A stretch of 58,235 nucleotides of DNA from Firmicutes bacterium ADurb.Bin248 (GCA_002069725.1 MWBW01000011.1:1-58235), one strand, 5' to 3'; counted from the stretch's first letter, positions 1 through 10,144 are shown. The notes: generated by a model from the letters alone, not told the origin. Numbers and translations: made by a program.

Positions 1-339
1 ATGCTGCTCGTGTCGCGCGACCTGAGGGAAGCTTATCTGCTCAAGGAGGTGTTCTACAAATTTATGGAGAGCGGGAACTCCATGCGGGCGAAGGAGCGGC
101 TGCGGGAATTCCGCCTTCACACTTATGTCGCAGGCATTCCGGAGTTCGAGGCGTGCCTGACCATGCTGCAAAACTGGGAAAGGTACATCCTCAACGCTTT
201 CGACTGCCCTTATTCGAACGGCTTTACCGAAGGTGTGAACAACACGATCAAGGTCATTAAGCGCATCGGCTACGGTTACCGCAACTTCCGCAACCTCCGC
301 GCCCGCATCCTCGCCACCGTCAACGATAGCGCGGGCTGA
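1..339 (+). mobile_element. ISL3-family transposase, C-terminal part
   Basis: The 112 visible residues match the carboxy end of ISL3-family DDE transposases: the block NGFTEGVNNTIKVIKRIGYG followed by YRNFRNLRARIL contains the last catalytic Glu region and the usual basic tail. The gene enters from the left window edge, so the first Met at base 1 is probably internal and most of the catalytic domain is outside. A perfect 12-bp inverted repeat (331-342 with 351-362) overlaps the stop codon and may end transcription of the transposase or, in the other direction, of tuf. The element's right end follows at 420. Activity cannot be judged from this fragment. Confidence 0.85.
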
Positions 340-384
340 TTGCTCTCCCGCAATCAGCCCGCCGGTTCCCTTAGTCTATTCCTT

Positions 385-420
385 CGTTGATTCCTTTACC
401 CCAACTATTGACGGAGAGCC
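385..420. repeat. Right terminal inverted repeat of the ISL3-type element
   Basis: Read on the minus strand from 420 the sequence begins GGCTCTCCGTCAATAGTTGG and continues into a GGTAAAGGA block, the typical start of ISL3-family terminal repeats. The boundary at 420 is inferred from this GGCTCT start. The following bases 421-428 would be one copy of the 8-bp target duplication known for this family; the other copy is outside the window. Confidence 0.65.
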
Positions 421-422
421 AA

Positions 423-1634
<1,212 letters not shown>

Positions 1635-1695
1635 TGCTTGACATCCTCCTAAAAATCTGTCGCTTTCTGTTTCCCGCATGAAAACGGGAGTATGC

Positions 1696-1769
1696 TGGAG
1701 CGGGTGATGGGAATCGAACCCACATGACCGGCTTGGGAAGCCGGCGCTCTGCCACTGAGCTACACCCGC
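1696..1769 (-). tRNA. tRNA-Gly (anticodon CCC), CCA encoded
   Basis: A complete cloverleaf can be folded: acceptor GCGGGTG/CACCCGC, D stem GCTC/GAGC, anticodon stem CCGGC/GCCGG around the loop TTCCCAA (anticodon CCC), 4-base variable loop, T stem with loop TTCGATT, discriminator U and an encoded CCA at 1696-1698. It precedes tuf, an arrangement also seen in other bacteria (for example tRNA genes before tufB in Escherichia coli). Confidence 0.96.
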
Positions 1770-1813
1770 AAGCGCAACATATGCGCATTGTTTTCCAACA
1801 ATACAGCATTACT

Positions 1814-1842
1814 ATTCTAATTCAAGCGATTCCGTTTGTCAA
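1814..1842 (-). promoter_or_regulatory. Sigma-A promoter of tRNA-Gly-tuf
   Basis: On the minus strand TTGACA (1837-1842) and TAGAAT (1814-1819) are separated by 17 bases, with the tRNA 5' end about 45 bases downstream. It is a strong consensus match in an otherwise GC-rich region. Confidence 0.85.
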
Positions 1843-1978
1843 CGGGAAAACGCCGCCCGGCGCGGGGCCGGGGATTGCTGGATTGGCTTGTGAAAAAGGC
1901 TGTTTTGTGATAGTGTGGAGCATATGGATGATACCGGTCGGCCCCCCCGCGGGCCTGCCTCGCCGAAAGGAGACCCCG

Positions 1979-3853
1979 ATGCGCAGATTCACGCGTTTGC
2001 TCGCGCTGTTCCTGGCCGCGCTCATAGCGCTGTCCATGGCTGCGGGCTGCTCGATCCTCTTCCCCCGGTTTTTCCCCGAGCCGACCGCCGCGCCGGACGG
2101 GACGCCCGCTCCCGCGGAAACCGCCGCGCCCCCGGCGACCGACGCGCCCGAACCGACTGAAGACCCCTCGATCGCCGCCGGCCTCGCGCTCGCCGCGCTC
2201 GACATGGAGATATTCGACGACTATACGACCAGCGACGCGCTCAGCTTCCACCTCACCGTCGCCCATCCGGAGAACTTCCCCGAAATGAGCGATCCGGAAA
2301 CCGGCTGGGGGACCTTCAGCTATGAGGACGCCCGCGCCGAGACGGAGCGGGAGAAGGCCTGGCTCGAGCGCCTGCGCGCCATCGGGCGCGACGCGCTTTC
2401 CCCCGAGGACCAACTCACCTACGATACGCTCGAGCAATATCTGAGCTGGAGCATCGAGAGCTTCGATTATTATTATTACGGCGAGGTGCTCGACACCATC
2501 GTCGGGCTGCACTCCAATTTGCCGCTCAACATGACCTTCTACGACATCGATTCCGTCGAGGACATAGAGGGGTATCTGACGCTGTTGGCCGACACGCCGC
2601 GCATCATGGGGCTCGTGCTCAAGTTCGAGCAGGAAAAGGCCGAAAAAGGCCTGTTCATGACCGACGAAGCGCTCGACGAGGTGCTCGGGCAGCTCAAGGA
2701 CGTCATCGACGCCAAGAAAACGCTGTTCCTGCGCGCGACGTTCGACGAGGCAATCGCCGGGATCGAGCTGAGCGACGACCAGCGAAAGGCCTACGAGAAG
2801 CGCAACGACGAGCTCGTCGACGCGCTCGTCGCATCCTACAAGGACCTTTACGACGGGCTTAAGCCGCTTCGCGGAAGCGGCGCCAACGCGGCGGGCCTGT
2901 GCGCCTTCGGCGAGGAGGGCCTGCGTTACTTCGAGCTGGAGCTCAGCTACAACGCCTGCTCGGCCATCGCGCCCGGGGATGCCCTCGATACGCTCGAAAA
3001 GGAGCTCGAATACCAGATCAGCGTCATCCGCGACACCATGCGAAAGGAGCCGAGCGTCTACGACAACTTCGACCAGATCACGCTTTCCGTCGGCTCCACC
3101 CAGGAGAATCTCGATTATCTCGAAACGCTCATGCAGGGCTATTTCCCCGAGCTTCCCGAGCACAGCGTCACCTTCATGGACTGCCCGGAGGAGCTCGAGG
3201 ACCAGTTCAGCCCCGCGGCCTATCTCGTGCCGCCCGTGGACGACGCGAGCGAGAACCTCATCATACTCAACGCCAAAACGCTCGGCGAGGACACGCGCTT
3301 CCTCGACACGCTCGCCCACGAGGGCTATCCCGGGCACATGTACCATTACCAGTACGTGCGCACGCTGCTCGAGCAGACCGGCTACGCGCGCCAGGTTTTG
3401 GACCTGACCGGATATTACGAGTGCTGGTCGCAGGCGGGCGAGGTGTTCTTCGACACTTACAACACGCGTTTCTCCAACAACTACTGCCGCTTCATGAGCG
3501 CGAACTCCACGCTCGGCAATCTGCTGCTGCCCGCGATCATCAGCGTCAAGGTCAATTACGAGGGCACCACGAAGGAGGGCGCGATCGCCTACGTCGCGCA
3601 GTATTACGACACGGACGCGGCCAACGAGCTCGGGTCGGTCTACTACAAGTACGCCGTGGAAAATCCGTTCTACTTCCTCAAGTACGCCATGGGCTTCACG
3701 ATGTTTCAGCAGGAGCTGCGCAAAGCGCAGATGGTCTGCGGCTCGTCCTTCGACCGCCTCGCCTACAACAAGGCGTTCCTCGACCTGGGGCCGACGTACT
3801 TCAACTTCATACTGCCCGCCATGGACGAGTGGATCGAGGAGAACAGGCCGTAA
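1979..3853 (+). CDS. DUF885 family lipoprotein, putative zinc peptidase
   Basis: Secreted lipoprotein of 624 residues. The N-terminus has Arg-Arg, a hydrophobic stretch and a lipobox-like AAGC, followed by a Pro/Ala/Thr-rich linker. The C-terminal half contains AHEGYPGHMYHYQYV, the HExxxxH-type signature of the DUF885 family, whose members are thought to be metal-dependent peptidases on the outside of the cell. The start at 1979 has a GAAAGGAGA ribosome binding site and gives an intact signal peptide; upstream in-frame codons would not. Substrate is unknown. The gene stands alone and ends in a terminator-like hairpin at 3895-3935. It faces the serine hydrolase gene convergently. Confidence 0.87.
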   Translation: MRRFTRLLALFLAALIALSMAAGCSILFPRFFPEPTAAPDGTPAPAETAAPPATDAPEPTEDPSIAAGLALAALDMEIFDDYTTSDALSFHLTVAHPENFPEMSDPETGWGTFSYEDARAETEREKAWLERLRAIGRDALSPEDQLTYDTLEQYLSWSIESFDYYYYGEVLDTIVGLHSNLPLNMTFYDIDSVEDIEGYLTLLADTPRIMGLVLKFEQEKAEKGLFMTDEALDEVLGQLKDVIDAKKTLFLRATFDEAIAGIELSDDQRKAYEKRNDELVDALVASYKDLYDGLKPLRGSGANAAGLCAFGEEGLRYFELELSYNACSAIAPGDALDTLEKELEYQISVIRDTMRKEPSVYDNFDQITLSVGSTQENLDYLETLMQGYFPELPEHSVTFMDCPEELEDQFSPAAYLVPPVDDASENLIILNAKTLGEDTRFLDTLAHEGYPGHMYHYQYVRTLLEQTGYARQVLDLTGYYECWSQAGEVFFDTYNTRFSNNYCRFMSANSTLGNLLLPAIISVKVNYEGTTKEGAIAYVAQYYDTDAANELGSVYYKYAVENPFYFLKYAMGFTMFQQELRKAQMVCGSSFDRLAYNKAFLDLGPTYFNFILPAMDEWIEENRP

Positions 3854-3894
3854 CAGCCAATGGCGAACAACGGTGAATAACTTCCTCGGATTCG

Positions 3895-3935
3895 AACGGG
3901 TTTTCGCTTGAAAGCGGAAGTCCGTTTCCGTTTTA
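3895..3935 (+). terminator. Terminator after the DUF885 gene
   Basis: A stem of about 14-15 bp with a few G-T pairs (AACGGGTTTTCGCTT with AAGCGGAAGTCCGTT) is followed by TCCGTTTT. It lies 40 bases after the stop codon. Confidence 0.6.
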
Positions 3936-3970
3936 ACAGATCCGGGCTGCGCAAGCATATCCGGCGCCTA

Positions 3971-4007
3971 AAATGAAGCGCGGCCTTCGCTTTTCGCGAG
4001 GGCCGCG
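3971..4007 (-). terminator. Terminator after the serine hydrolase gene
   Basis: The 12-bp stem 3979-3990/3996-4007 with a 5-base loop is followed on the minus strand by a T-containing run (CTTCATTTT). It is 29 bases beyond the stop of the minus-strand gene. Confidence 0.65.
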
Positions 4008-4035
4008 GGAATTCAAACCGTTGTTTTGCCGCTCG

Positions 4036-5451
4036 TCATTGGTCCAGCCGCCGATAAACCCTCGTGTAGAACATCGCGGCCCAGGCTTTGCCCTCGCGCA
4101 CGAGGAAACGCACGCGCCCGGCGTACTTGCCCTCGCGCCAGATGGTGAACCACGTGCCGCCGCAGTAGACCATCTCGCCCGCGCCGTCCTGGCTTTGGGC
4201 GACGAGCTTGCCGTCCTTTTCAAGTATGTCCACGACCACGGGCATGCCCTCGTGGCAGATGTAGCCGCCCGTGAGCATCCCCGGCTCCGAGAAGGCGTAC
4301 GGCGCGGGGTGAAGCCAGCGGTGGTCCTCCTCGAGCGGGCGGCCCATGATCGCGTTGTACATCATCCAGCAGATGTCGTCCGTATCCTCGTCGCCCTTGT
4401 TGCACAGCGCGGAGAAGCCGAAGCCCTCGCCCTTGAGCATGCCGCCAAACGAGGAGACCCCGTGCAGCCCGCCCGCGTGCTCGCAGATGACGCTCCCATG
4501 CTTCACGCGCTTGTTGAGCCCCAGGCAATAGAACGGCTTCTCCCCCTCGGGGAAGGCGGAGCCGACGAGCAGTTCCGCGGCCGCGGCGGGTATGGCCTGC
4601 ACGCCGTCGATCACGCCGCCGTCGGAGATGCACTGGTAATAGCGCGCCATGTCGCGCGCGGTGCTCTTGACGCAGGCGCACCCGCGAAACGGCGGCAGCA
4701 CGGACCATTCATCGTCCACGGTGAGTTCGCCGTTCTCATCCTTGCCGTAGAGGCGCGTGATGTTGCCGTCCGCGGCGAGCGCCTTGGCTTCGCTTCCGTC
4801 GAGGTCCAGCACGCTGCGCGTCATGCCTATGGGGCCGAACACGCGCTCCTTGAGGAACGCCTCGAGCGTCGTGCCGGAAGCGATGTCCGCAATATAGGAA
4901 AGTATGGCGTAGCCCTCGTTGGAATAACTCATGATTTCGCCGGCCTGCCCGAGCGTCGGGTAGCGCCCCTCGGCGATGTAGTCGACGATCTGGCCGATTT
5001 CGTCCATCCGGTTCGGGGAGGTGCGCTGCATTTCCTCGCGCCACTTGCTCTCGCGCGCGCTTTGCGTGTTCACGGCGATCGACCACTCGAGCGGCTCCAT
5101 AGGCGGTATGCCCGCCGTATGCGTCGCAAGGTGGCGGCAGGTCACATCCTCGACGGGATTGCCCGGCACGCGGAAGTTCGGGAAATACTTGACGACCGGG
5201 TCGTCGAAGCTGAACTTCCCCTCGGCCTCGAGTATGGCCAGGGCGAGCGTCGTCATGGACTTGCTCATCGAGGCGACGCCCATGACGGTGTCCGCGTCTA
5301 TGGCGCGGCCCGCCTCGACGTCCGCGAAGCCGTAGCCCTTATGGAAGAGCAGGCCGTCGCGGGAATGGATCGCCACGGACACGCCGGGCAGCTCCTTGCG
5401 CTTTACGCGCGCGTCGATGGCCGCGTCCAGCGCGGCGAAATCGAAATTCAT
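4036..5451 (-). CDS. Beta-lactamase-related serine hydrolase (class C / esterase fold)
   Basis: The 471-residue protein belongs to the serine beta-lactamase-like superfamily (PF00144). It shows the SxxK nucleophile motif SMSK at residues 61-64, the Tyr-Ser-Asn motif at 176-178 and a later HAGG loop in place of the KTG motif. Such proteins include D-aminopeptidases, esterases and penicillin-binding-like enzymes, so antibiotic resistance should not be assumed. No signal peptide or membrane segment is visible, which suggests a cytoplasmic enzyme. It is followed by a terminator and preceded at 62 bases by the nucleotidyltransferase gene on the same strand. The exact reaction is not known. Confidence 0.87.
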   Translation of the reverse strand: MNFDFAALDAAIDARVKRKELPGVSVAIHSRDGLLFHKGYGFADVEAGRAIDADTVMGVASMSKSMTTLALAILEAEGKFSFDDPVVKYFPNFRVPGNPVEDVTCRHLATHTAGIPPMEPLEWSIAVNTQSARESKWREEMQRTSPNRMDEIGQIVDYIAEGRYPTLGQAGEIMSYSNEGYAILSYIADIASGTTLEAFLKERVFGPIGMTRSVLDLDGSEAKALAADGNITRLYGKDENGELTVDDEWSVLPPFRGCACVKSTARDMARYYQCISDGGVIDGVQAIPAAAAELLVGSAFPEGEKPFYCLGLNKRVKHGSVICEHAGGLHGVSSFGGMLKGEGFGFSALCNKGDEDTDDICWMMYNAIMGRPLEEDHRWLHPAPYAFSEPGMLTGGYICHEGMPVVVDILEKDGKLVAQSQDGAGEMVYCGGTWFTIWREGKYAGRVRFLVREGKAWAAMFYTRVYRRLDQ

Positions 5452-5512
5452 CCGTTTTCCTCACTTTCACAACGGCCCCAGACCCGCTGCGGCCGGATTT
5501 GACGGTTGCGGC

Positions 5513-6427
5513 TCAACCCCAGATCGTTTCGGGATACAGCCCGCGGCGCTTGAGCGTGGCGATGCTCTGCCGCACGAGGGGCATGTCCTCTTTGTAGGTC
5601 ACGCCGAACCAGCTTTCGCGCGTGGGGATGACCTTGACGGTCGTTTCCCCGTCGTGCAGCGCCTCGCACACGGCCATAGGCAGGAGATCCTCATATTTTT
5701 GCGGGTTTTTCGCGAGCCCCGGCGCGAGGTCGCGCGCGAAGCGTTTTTCGAACTTCCCGAATATTCCCTGATTGAACGCCCAGCAGTTCATCGAAACGGT
5801 CGTGCCCGCGGGGATGCGCACGAGCGCCCCGTCCTCGGCGACGTAGGCCGCGCCCCCGGGAGTCTTTACGATCTTCATGCGCTCGACGATGTCCGCGAGG
5901 TATCCGCCGCCGTCCACCTCGCACACGCCGCGCGTGACGCTGCCGTTGTCCGTGAGCGTGTTCTCGACGCGGTAGCCCACGGCCGCGTGCTCGTTCTCGC
6001 CGCGCCCCGCCGCAAGGAAGTCTTTGAGTATGGCGAACGCCTCCGCGCCGTAAAAATCATCCGCGTTGATGACCGCGAAGGGCCTGCCCGCGACGGCTTC
6101 CCGCGCGCAGAGCACCGCGTGCGTAGTGCCCAAAGGCTTCGCGCGCCCTTCGGGCAAAACGACGCCCGCGGGGATCTTGTCGAACTCCTGGAACGCGTAG
6201 GTCACCTTGGCGCGCGAGGCGACGCGGTCGCCCACGGCCTCGCGGAACTCCCGCTCGATCTCGCGCTTGATGAGCAGCACGACTTCCCCGAAGCCCGCGC
6301 GCAGCGCGTCGTAAATCGAGAAGTCGATGATGATGTTGCCGTGATCGTCCACGGGGTCGATCTGCTTGAGCCCGCCGTAGCGGCTGCCCATGCCTGCGGC
6401 CATAATAAGGAGCACGGGTGCGGTCAT
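5513..6427 (-). CDS. Nucleotidyltransferase family protein (NDP-sugar type)
   Basis: The 304-residue protein opens with MAAGMGSRYGGLKQI, the nucleotide-binding signature of the sugar-1-phosphate nucleotidyltransferase superfamily, and has an INADDFYG metal-binding block near residue 120. It would join an NTP and a phosphosugar or phosphocholine-like substrate; which one cannot be told. Similar stand-alone proteins are common in Clostridia. GGAGG lies 8 bases before the ATG. An extended -10 box (TGGTATAAT, TATAAT at 6456-6461) upstream points to its own promoter. Confidence 0.85.
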   Translation of the reverse strand: MTAPVLLIMAAGMGSRYGGLKQIDPVDDHGNIIIDFSIYDALRAGFGEVVLLIKREIEREFREAVGDRVASRAKVTYAFQEFDKIPAGVVLPEGRAKPLGTTHAVLCAREAVAGRPFAVINADDFYGAEAFAILKDFLAAGRGENEHAAVGYRVENTLTDNGSVTRGVCEVDGGGYLADIVERMKIVKTPGGAAYVAEDGALVRIPAGTTVSMNCWAFNQGIFGKFEKRFARDLAPGLAKNPQKYEDLLPMAVCEALHDGETTVKVIPTRESWFGVTYKEDMPLVRQSIATLKRRGLYPETIWG

Positions 6428-6503
6428 ACGATATCCTCCGTGAGTTGCTGCGCTTATTATACCATGGATTGGCGCGCAGGGAATGATTGTCAGCGATCAA
6501 TTT

Positions 6504-8291
6504 TTAATTGTCAATCGCCAGCTGCCCGCAGCCAATGGCCTCGTACTCGCGCAGATAGGCCGCGCCGGTCATATCCGAGGGCATGTCGAACACGGCGGGG
6601 CTGATCGACAGGCAGATCAGAGGCGCCTCGGGCGCGCAGTTGCGCTTGTACTGCTGCGCGAAGAAGCGGCGAAGGAATATGCCCAGCACGCGGTGGATCT
6701 CCTCCCTGGGGAAATCGAGCTCCGCGAGGGCTGCCTCGAATATCCGCCTGGGCCGTGCGCCCTTCATGAACTGATAAAGGAAGAAGTCGTGCATCTCGTA
6801 CGCGCCCACGAGCTCCTCGGTTTTCTGCGAGATCACGCCGTCCACGGGCGGCAGCAGCTCGGGGCTGACCGGGGTCGCGAGTATGTCCTCGAGGGTTTTT
6901 GCGGCCTCGGGGAAGCGCGAGCAGGCCTCCTTCACGACGCGGCGGACGACGGTTTTCGGGATGGAGCCGTTGACGCCGTATTGCGCGAGGTGGTCCCCGC
7001 CGAAGGTCGTCCAGCCGAGCGCCGCCTCGGAGAGGTCGCCCGTGCCCACATCGAGCAGGTTCAGCTTGTTGGAGAGGGCGAGCAGTATCTTCGTGCGCTC
7101 GCGCGCCTGCGCGTTCTCATAGACGCTGTCGCGGATGGTTTCGTCATGCCCGATGTCCTCGAAATGCCGGCGGCACGCGGGCACGACCGAAATTTCGCGG
7201 AATTCGCACCCGAGCGAGCGCACGAGCTTTTCGGCGTTGCCGTGCGTGCGCCCTGTGGTGCCGAAGCCCGGCATGGACACGCCGAGTATGTCCTCCCTCG
7301 GCTTGCCGAGCCGGTCCATGGCCGCGCAGGCGGCCAGCAGCGCCAGCGCGCTGTCGAGCCCGCCCGACACGCCCACGACGCAGCCGCGCGCGCCGATGTG
7401 GGAGATCCTGCGCGCGAGCGCCGCGCCCTGCAGTTCGAGTATGCGGCGAAGCTGGTCGCGCGCGACGAGCGAATTGCGGGAAACGTACGCGCCCTCGTCC
7501 TCCGCGGCGGTGTACGGCTCGAAGGAGGCGAGCCGGTCGGGCTGAACGTCGGCGTAGACGAAGGGCTCCTCCTCGAGCGGTTCGGAGAGCGCGAGTATTT
7601 CGCCCTGCGAGGCGACGGCGCACAGGCCGTCGAACACGAAGCCGGTCGTGCTCTCCCCGCTGCCCGGAGAAGCGTAGGCGACGGCCATGCCCGTGCGCGC
7701 GGTGAAGGCGCAAAGCGCGTCCCGCGTCGCGTGGTAGCTCTTGGCCGTGGCGTTGAGCGCGCTTGAAAGCAGCATCACGTAGCCCTCGCGCGGCTCGTGC
7801 CCGGCGCGGAAGAGCTCGTCCCCGAAACCGGCGGCGAGCTTCGACACGGGCGTGAGCGGCTGGCGCGCCGGCGCGGTGCGGTCCATCGCCGGCAGGAAGC
7901 CGAAGGGGTTCTCCCCGCTCGAGGAGGGGAATATGGCGATCACGCGGCTGCCGCGGATCAGGGCGATGCAGCTTCGGGGAAACCCGCCAATCACGTAGGG
8001 AAGCCCCACCGACACGGTCACGCTGCATTGGCGCGTGGCTTCGCACACGCGCGTGAGCGCGGCCCTGGAGGCGTCGAGTATGACCTCGCTCTTCAAAAGC
8101 GAGCCGAGCGTCGCGCCCGCGAGGCACAATTCGGGCAGGGCGAGGTAATCCGCGCCGATCTCCTCGGCCTTTTTTATCATGCGGACGACGGCCTCGGCGT
8201 TGGCGGCGGGGTCGCCGAGCGTTATGGAAGGCGACGCGGCGCACAGGCGCACCGGCGTCGCGTAACCCATGGCGAGCATGGTGTTTGTCAT
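6504..8291 (-). CDS. nadE: NAD+ synthetase with degenerate glutaminase domain
   Basis: The 595-residue protein makes NAD+ from deamido-NAD+ and ATP. The C-terminal synthetase domain is intact: SGGLDS P-loop at 309-314, then MPGFGTTGRTHGNAE, and the LLDVGTGDLSEAALGWTTFGGD region. The N-terminal nitrilase-like domain normally releases ammonia from glutamine using a Glu-Lys-Cys triad. Here the Glu (LPELCLAG, E54) remains. The usual Lys block (PKxYLPNYxEFYE) is replaced by FPSSSGENPFG near 121-131, and the usual ICEDLW cysteine segment is absent between residues 155 and 180. The enzyme therefore probably uses free ammonia. The start has GGAGG upstream. The last codons run into an AT-rich intergenic repeat. 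Confidence 0.92.
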   Translation of the reverse strand: MTNTMLAMGYATPVRLCAASPSITLGDPAANAEAVVRMIKKAEEIGADYLALPELCLAGATLGSLLKSEVILDASRAALTRVCEATRQCSVTVSVGLPYVIGGFPRSCIALIRGSRVIAIFPSSSGENPFGFLPAMDRTAPARQPLTPVSKLAAGFGDELFRAGHEPREGYVMLLSSALNATAKSYHATRDALCAFTARTGMAVAYASPGSGESTTGFVFDGLCAVASQGEILALSEPLEEEPFVYADVQPDRLASFEPYTAAEDEGAYVSRNSLVARDQLRRILELQGAALARRISHIGARGCVVGVSGGLDSALALLAACAAMDRLGKPREDILGVSMPGFGTTGRTHGNAEKLVRSLGCEFREISVVPACRRHFEDIGHDETIRDSVYENAQARERTKILLALSNKLNLLDVGTGDLSEAALGWTTFGGDHLAQYGVNGSIPKTVVRRVVKEACSRFPEAAKTLEDILATPVSPELLPPVDGVISQKTEELVGAYEMHDFFLYQFMKGARPRRIFEAALAELDFPREEIHRVLGIFLRRFFAQQYKRNCAPEAPLICLSISPAVFDMPSDMTGAAYLREYEAIGCGQLAIDN

Positions 8292-8383
8292 ATCGCGGCA
8301 CCTCCGTAAGGATATACAAGATTATAGCGCTTTTTTTGCGGCGTCACCATGGTTATTTCCATTTGATGCCTTTATAGAAGCGA

Positions 8384-8440
8384 TTCGACAGGATTATGGC
8401 CCGCGCTTCGACAACCTGCGGCATCCGGACAGGCTATACT
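8384..8440 (+). promoter_or_regulatory. Spo0A-type spoIIE promoter with two 0A boxes
   Basis: Two exact copies of TTCGACA, the complement of the Spo0A box TGTCGAA, lie at 8384-8390 and 8407-8413. TCGACA of the second box can serve as a -35 element for TATACT at 8435-8440, separated by 21 bases. A sigma-A promoter with an overlong 21-bp spacer and 0A boxes is the known design of the Bacillus subtilis spoIIE promoter. The start codon is 33 bases further on. Confidence 0.8.
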
Positions 8441-8473
8441 GGTTCCACATCATGTCAAAGGGGAAAGTCTGCC

Positions 8474-9970
8474 GTGCATTCAGCAGAAGCGATCGGGATC
8501 AAATCGGTTCTCTCGGCGTCCGTGCTCCGCGCGGCGCCCATGAAGGCCATGCGCGTCGGGGCGGGGTTCCTTTGCGGCGCCGCGGGCATGTTCGGGTTCT
8601 CGCCTCTGGCGCTTCCCGCCGTCGCCGCGGCGTGGCTGTGCCTGGACGACGCCTGCTTCGTGCTCGTGGGCGCGCTTATGGGCACGCTCGCGTCGAAAAG
8701 CTTCGCATCCTTTTCGGCGTGCGCGCTCTTTGGCGGGACCGAGCTGATACTCTCCCTGCTGCGCGCGCCAAAGGGACGCAACGCGGCGCTGCTGCGCGCG
8801 TTTGCCGTCATGGCTTTGGCGCAGGCGGCGCTGCTCCCCTTCATATATCCGGCCTGGGGGGAAGAATTCTTCATGGGCGCGGGCTGCCTTCTGACTTCGC
8901 CCGCGATCGCCGCGGTCATCGCGCGCGGCATGCGCGCGCTCACGGGCTATTTGAGCGGGAGGCGCCTTTCGCGCGTGGACGCGCTGACCCTCGTCATGCT
9001 CCTCGCGCTGCTCGCGGGGGCTCTGTTCCTCTCCAAACCGGCCGCAATGGCCGCCGGGCTCGTCGCCATGCTGCTCTCCGCCATAGCTTTGTGCAGGGAG
9101 CGCTCGGGCGCGGCCGGTGCGCTGAGAAAAACCCGCCGCAGCCTCATGGACGCCGCCGGCGTCGCCAAGGGTATCGCCCAGTATATCGGGGGCAGCGTCG
9201 GCGGGGATACGCTCGCGCACAGCCATTTGACCGGCATGGGGGACGCCATGGAAAAGCTCGCGGCCGGGTCCGAAGCATTGATGCGGTGCCGGGTCCGGCT
9301 CGTGACGGCCACCGCGGGTGTGCCCATGAAAGGCAGCGCGCTCACAGGGGATGCGCTGGCCATGCGCCGCGCTGGGGATACGGCGATCTTTATCCTCAGC
9401 GACGGCATGGGCACGGGGGACGCGGCGCACCGCGAAAGCTCGACCGCCGCGGCGCTGCTGGCGGACATGCTCAGCGTCGGCTACGACGAGGACGCGGCGC
9501 AGCGCGGCGTGAACGATCTGATGCTGCTTTGCGGGGAGGAAACCTACGCCACGCTCGACGCGGCGCTCGTCGATCTGATGACGGGCGAGCTGCGCATGCT
9601 CAAGTTCGGCGCGCCTCCCTCTTACATATTGCGCGAGGGCCGCGTGCGCCTCATCGAAAGCCCCGCCCTGCCCGCGGGCATACTTCCGGAAGCGCGCGCG
9701 GGCGTGTGCGGCGCGCAGCTTCGCCGCAACGACGCCTTCGTCATGATGACGGACGGGCTGATGGAGGCCCTGGGCATGGAGCTGGTCGCCGCCATCGTGG
9801 AGCGCGTGGGCGGCGCGAACACCGTGCAGGACGCCGCGGACGCACTCATCGCCGCGGGCATCGAGCGCGGCTACAACGACGACATGAGCGCCTTCGTCGC
9901 GCGCGTTGAGGGCGAGCCGCTCGGCGCGGGCCGGCTCGGGCCGGACGACGAGGCGCGCGAAATTGCATAA
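8474..9970 (+). CDS. spoIIE: Stage II sporulation protein E-like membrane phosphatase
   Basis: SpoIIE dephosphorylates SpoIIAA and so activates sigma-F in the forespore. The 498-residue product has about seven or eight hydrophobic segments in its first 210 residues, a linker, and a PP2C domain with SDGMGTGDAAHRES (Asp310 region), MTDGLMEA and the terminal NDDMS metal-binding motif. It is shorter than the roughly 800-residue Bacillus protein, with less N-terminal membrane and linker sequence. A GTG start at 8474 is chosen because AAAGGGGA lies 10 bases upstream and it follows the Spo0A-type promoter; no in-frame ATG with a binding site was found. It is a single gene, closed by the terminator at 9991-10016. 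Confidence 0.88.
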   Translation: MHSAEAIGIKSVLSASVLRAAPMKAMRVGAGFLCGAAGMFGFSPLALPAVAAAWLCLDDACFVLVGALMGTLASKSFASFSACALFGGTELILSLLRAPKGRNAALLRAFAVMALAQAALLPFIYPAWGEEFFMGAGCLLTSPAIAAVIARGMRALTGYLSGRRLSRVDALTLVMLLALLAGALFLSKPAAMAAGLVAMLLSAIALCRERSGAAGALRKTRRSLMDAAGVAKGIAQYIGGSVGGDTLAHSHLTGMGDAMEKLAAGSEALMRCRVRLVTATAGVPMKGSALTGDALAMRRAGDTAIFILSDGMGTGDAAHRESSTAAALLADMLSVGYDEDAAQRGVNDLMLLCGEETYATLDAALVDLMTGELRMLKFGAPPSYILREGRVRLIESPALPAGILPEARAGVCGAQLRRNDAFVMMTDGLMEALGMELVAAIVERVGGANTVQDAADALIAAGIERGYNDDMSAFVARVEGEPLGAGRLGPDDEAREIA

Positions 9971-9990
9971 AATTAAACGCCATACCGGCG

Positions 9991-10016
9991 CCGCGGAAAA
10001 GGCTCCGCGGTTTTTT
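9991..10016 (+). terminator. Rho-independent terminator after spoIIE
   Basis: Perfect 7-bp stem CCGCGGA/TCCGCGG with a 6-base loop followed by six T residues, 20 bases after the stop codon. Confidence 0.92.
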
Positions 10017-10115
10017 CATGTCCGCGCTCGCTCGCGGCGTCAGTATATATGCGCTTTATACATATAATATAAGCTTATTTGCAAAATAATATTGTATAAT
10101 TATACGTATTTGTAC

Positions 10116-10144
10116 TTGACACTCCGCTTGGAAAGTCGTATGCT
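10116..10144 (+). promoter_or_regulatory. Promoter of the amino acid ABC transporter operon
   Basis: TTGACA (10116-10121) and TATGCT (10139-10144) are separated by 17 bases. The start codon of the binding-protein gene is 36 bases downstream with a GCGGAGG ribosome binding site. A second AT-rich TATAAT lies at 10095-10100. Confidence 0.85.

Noticed and set aside
331..362. Right end of the insertion sequence at this hairpin
   Set aside because: The hairpin overlaps the transposase stop; the GGCTCT terminal repeat further right (ending 420) is the better boundary.
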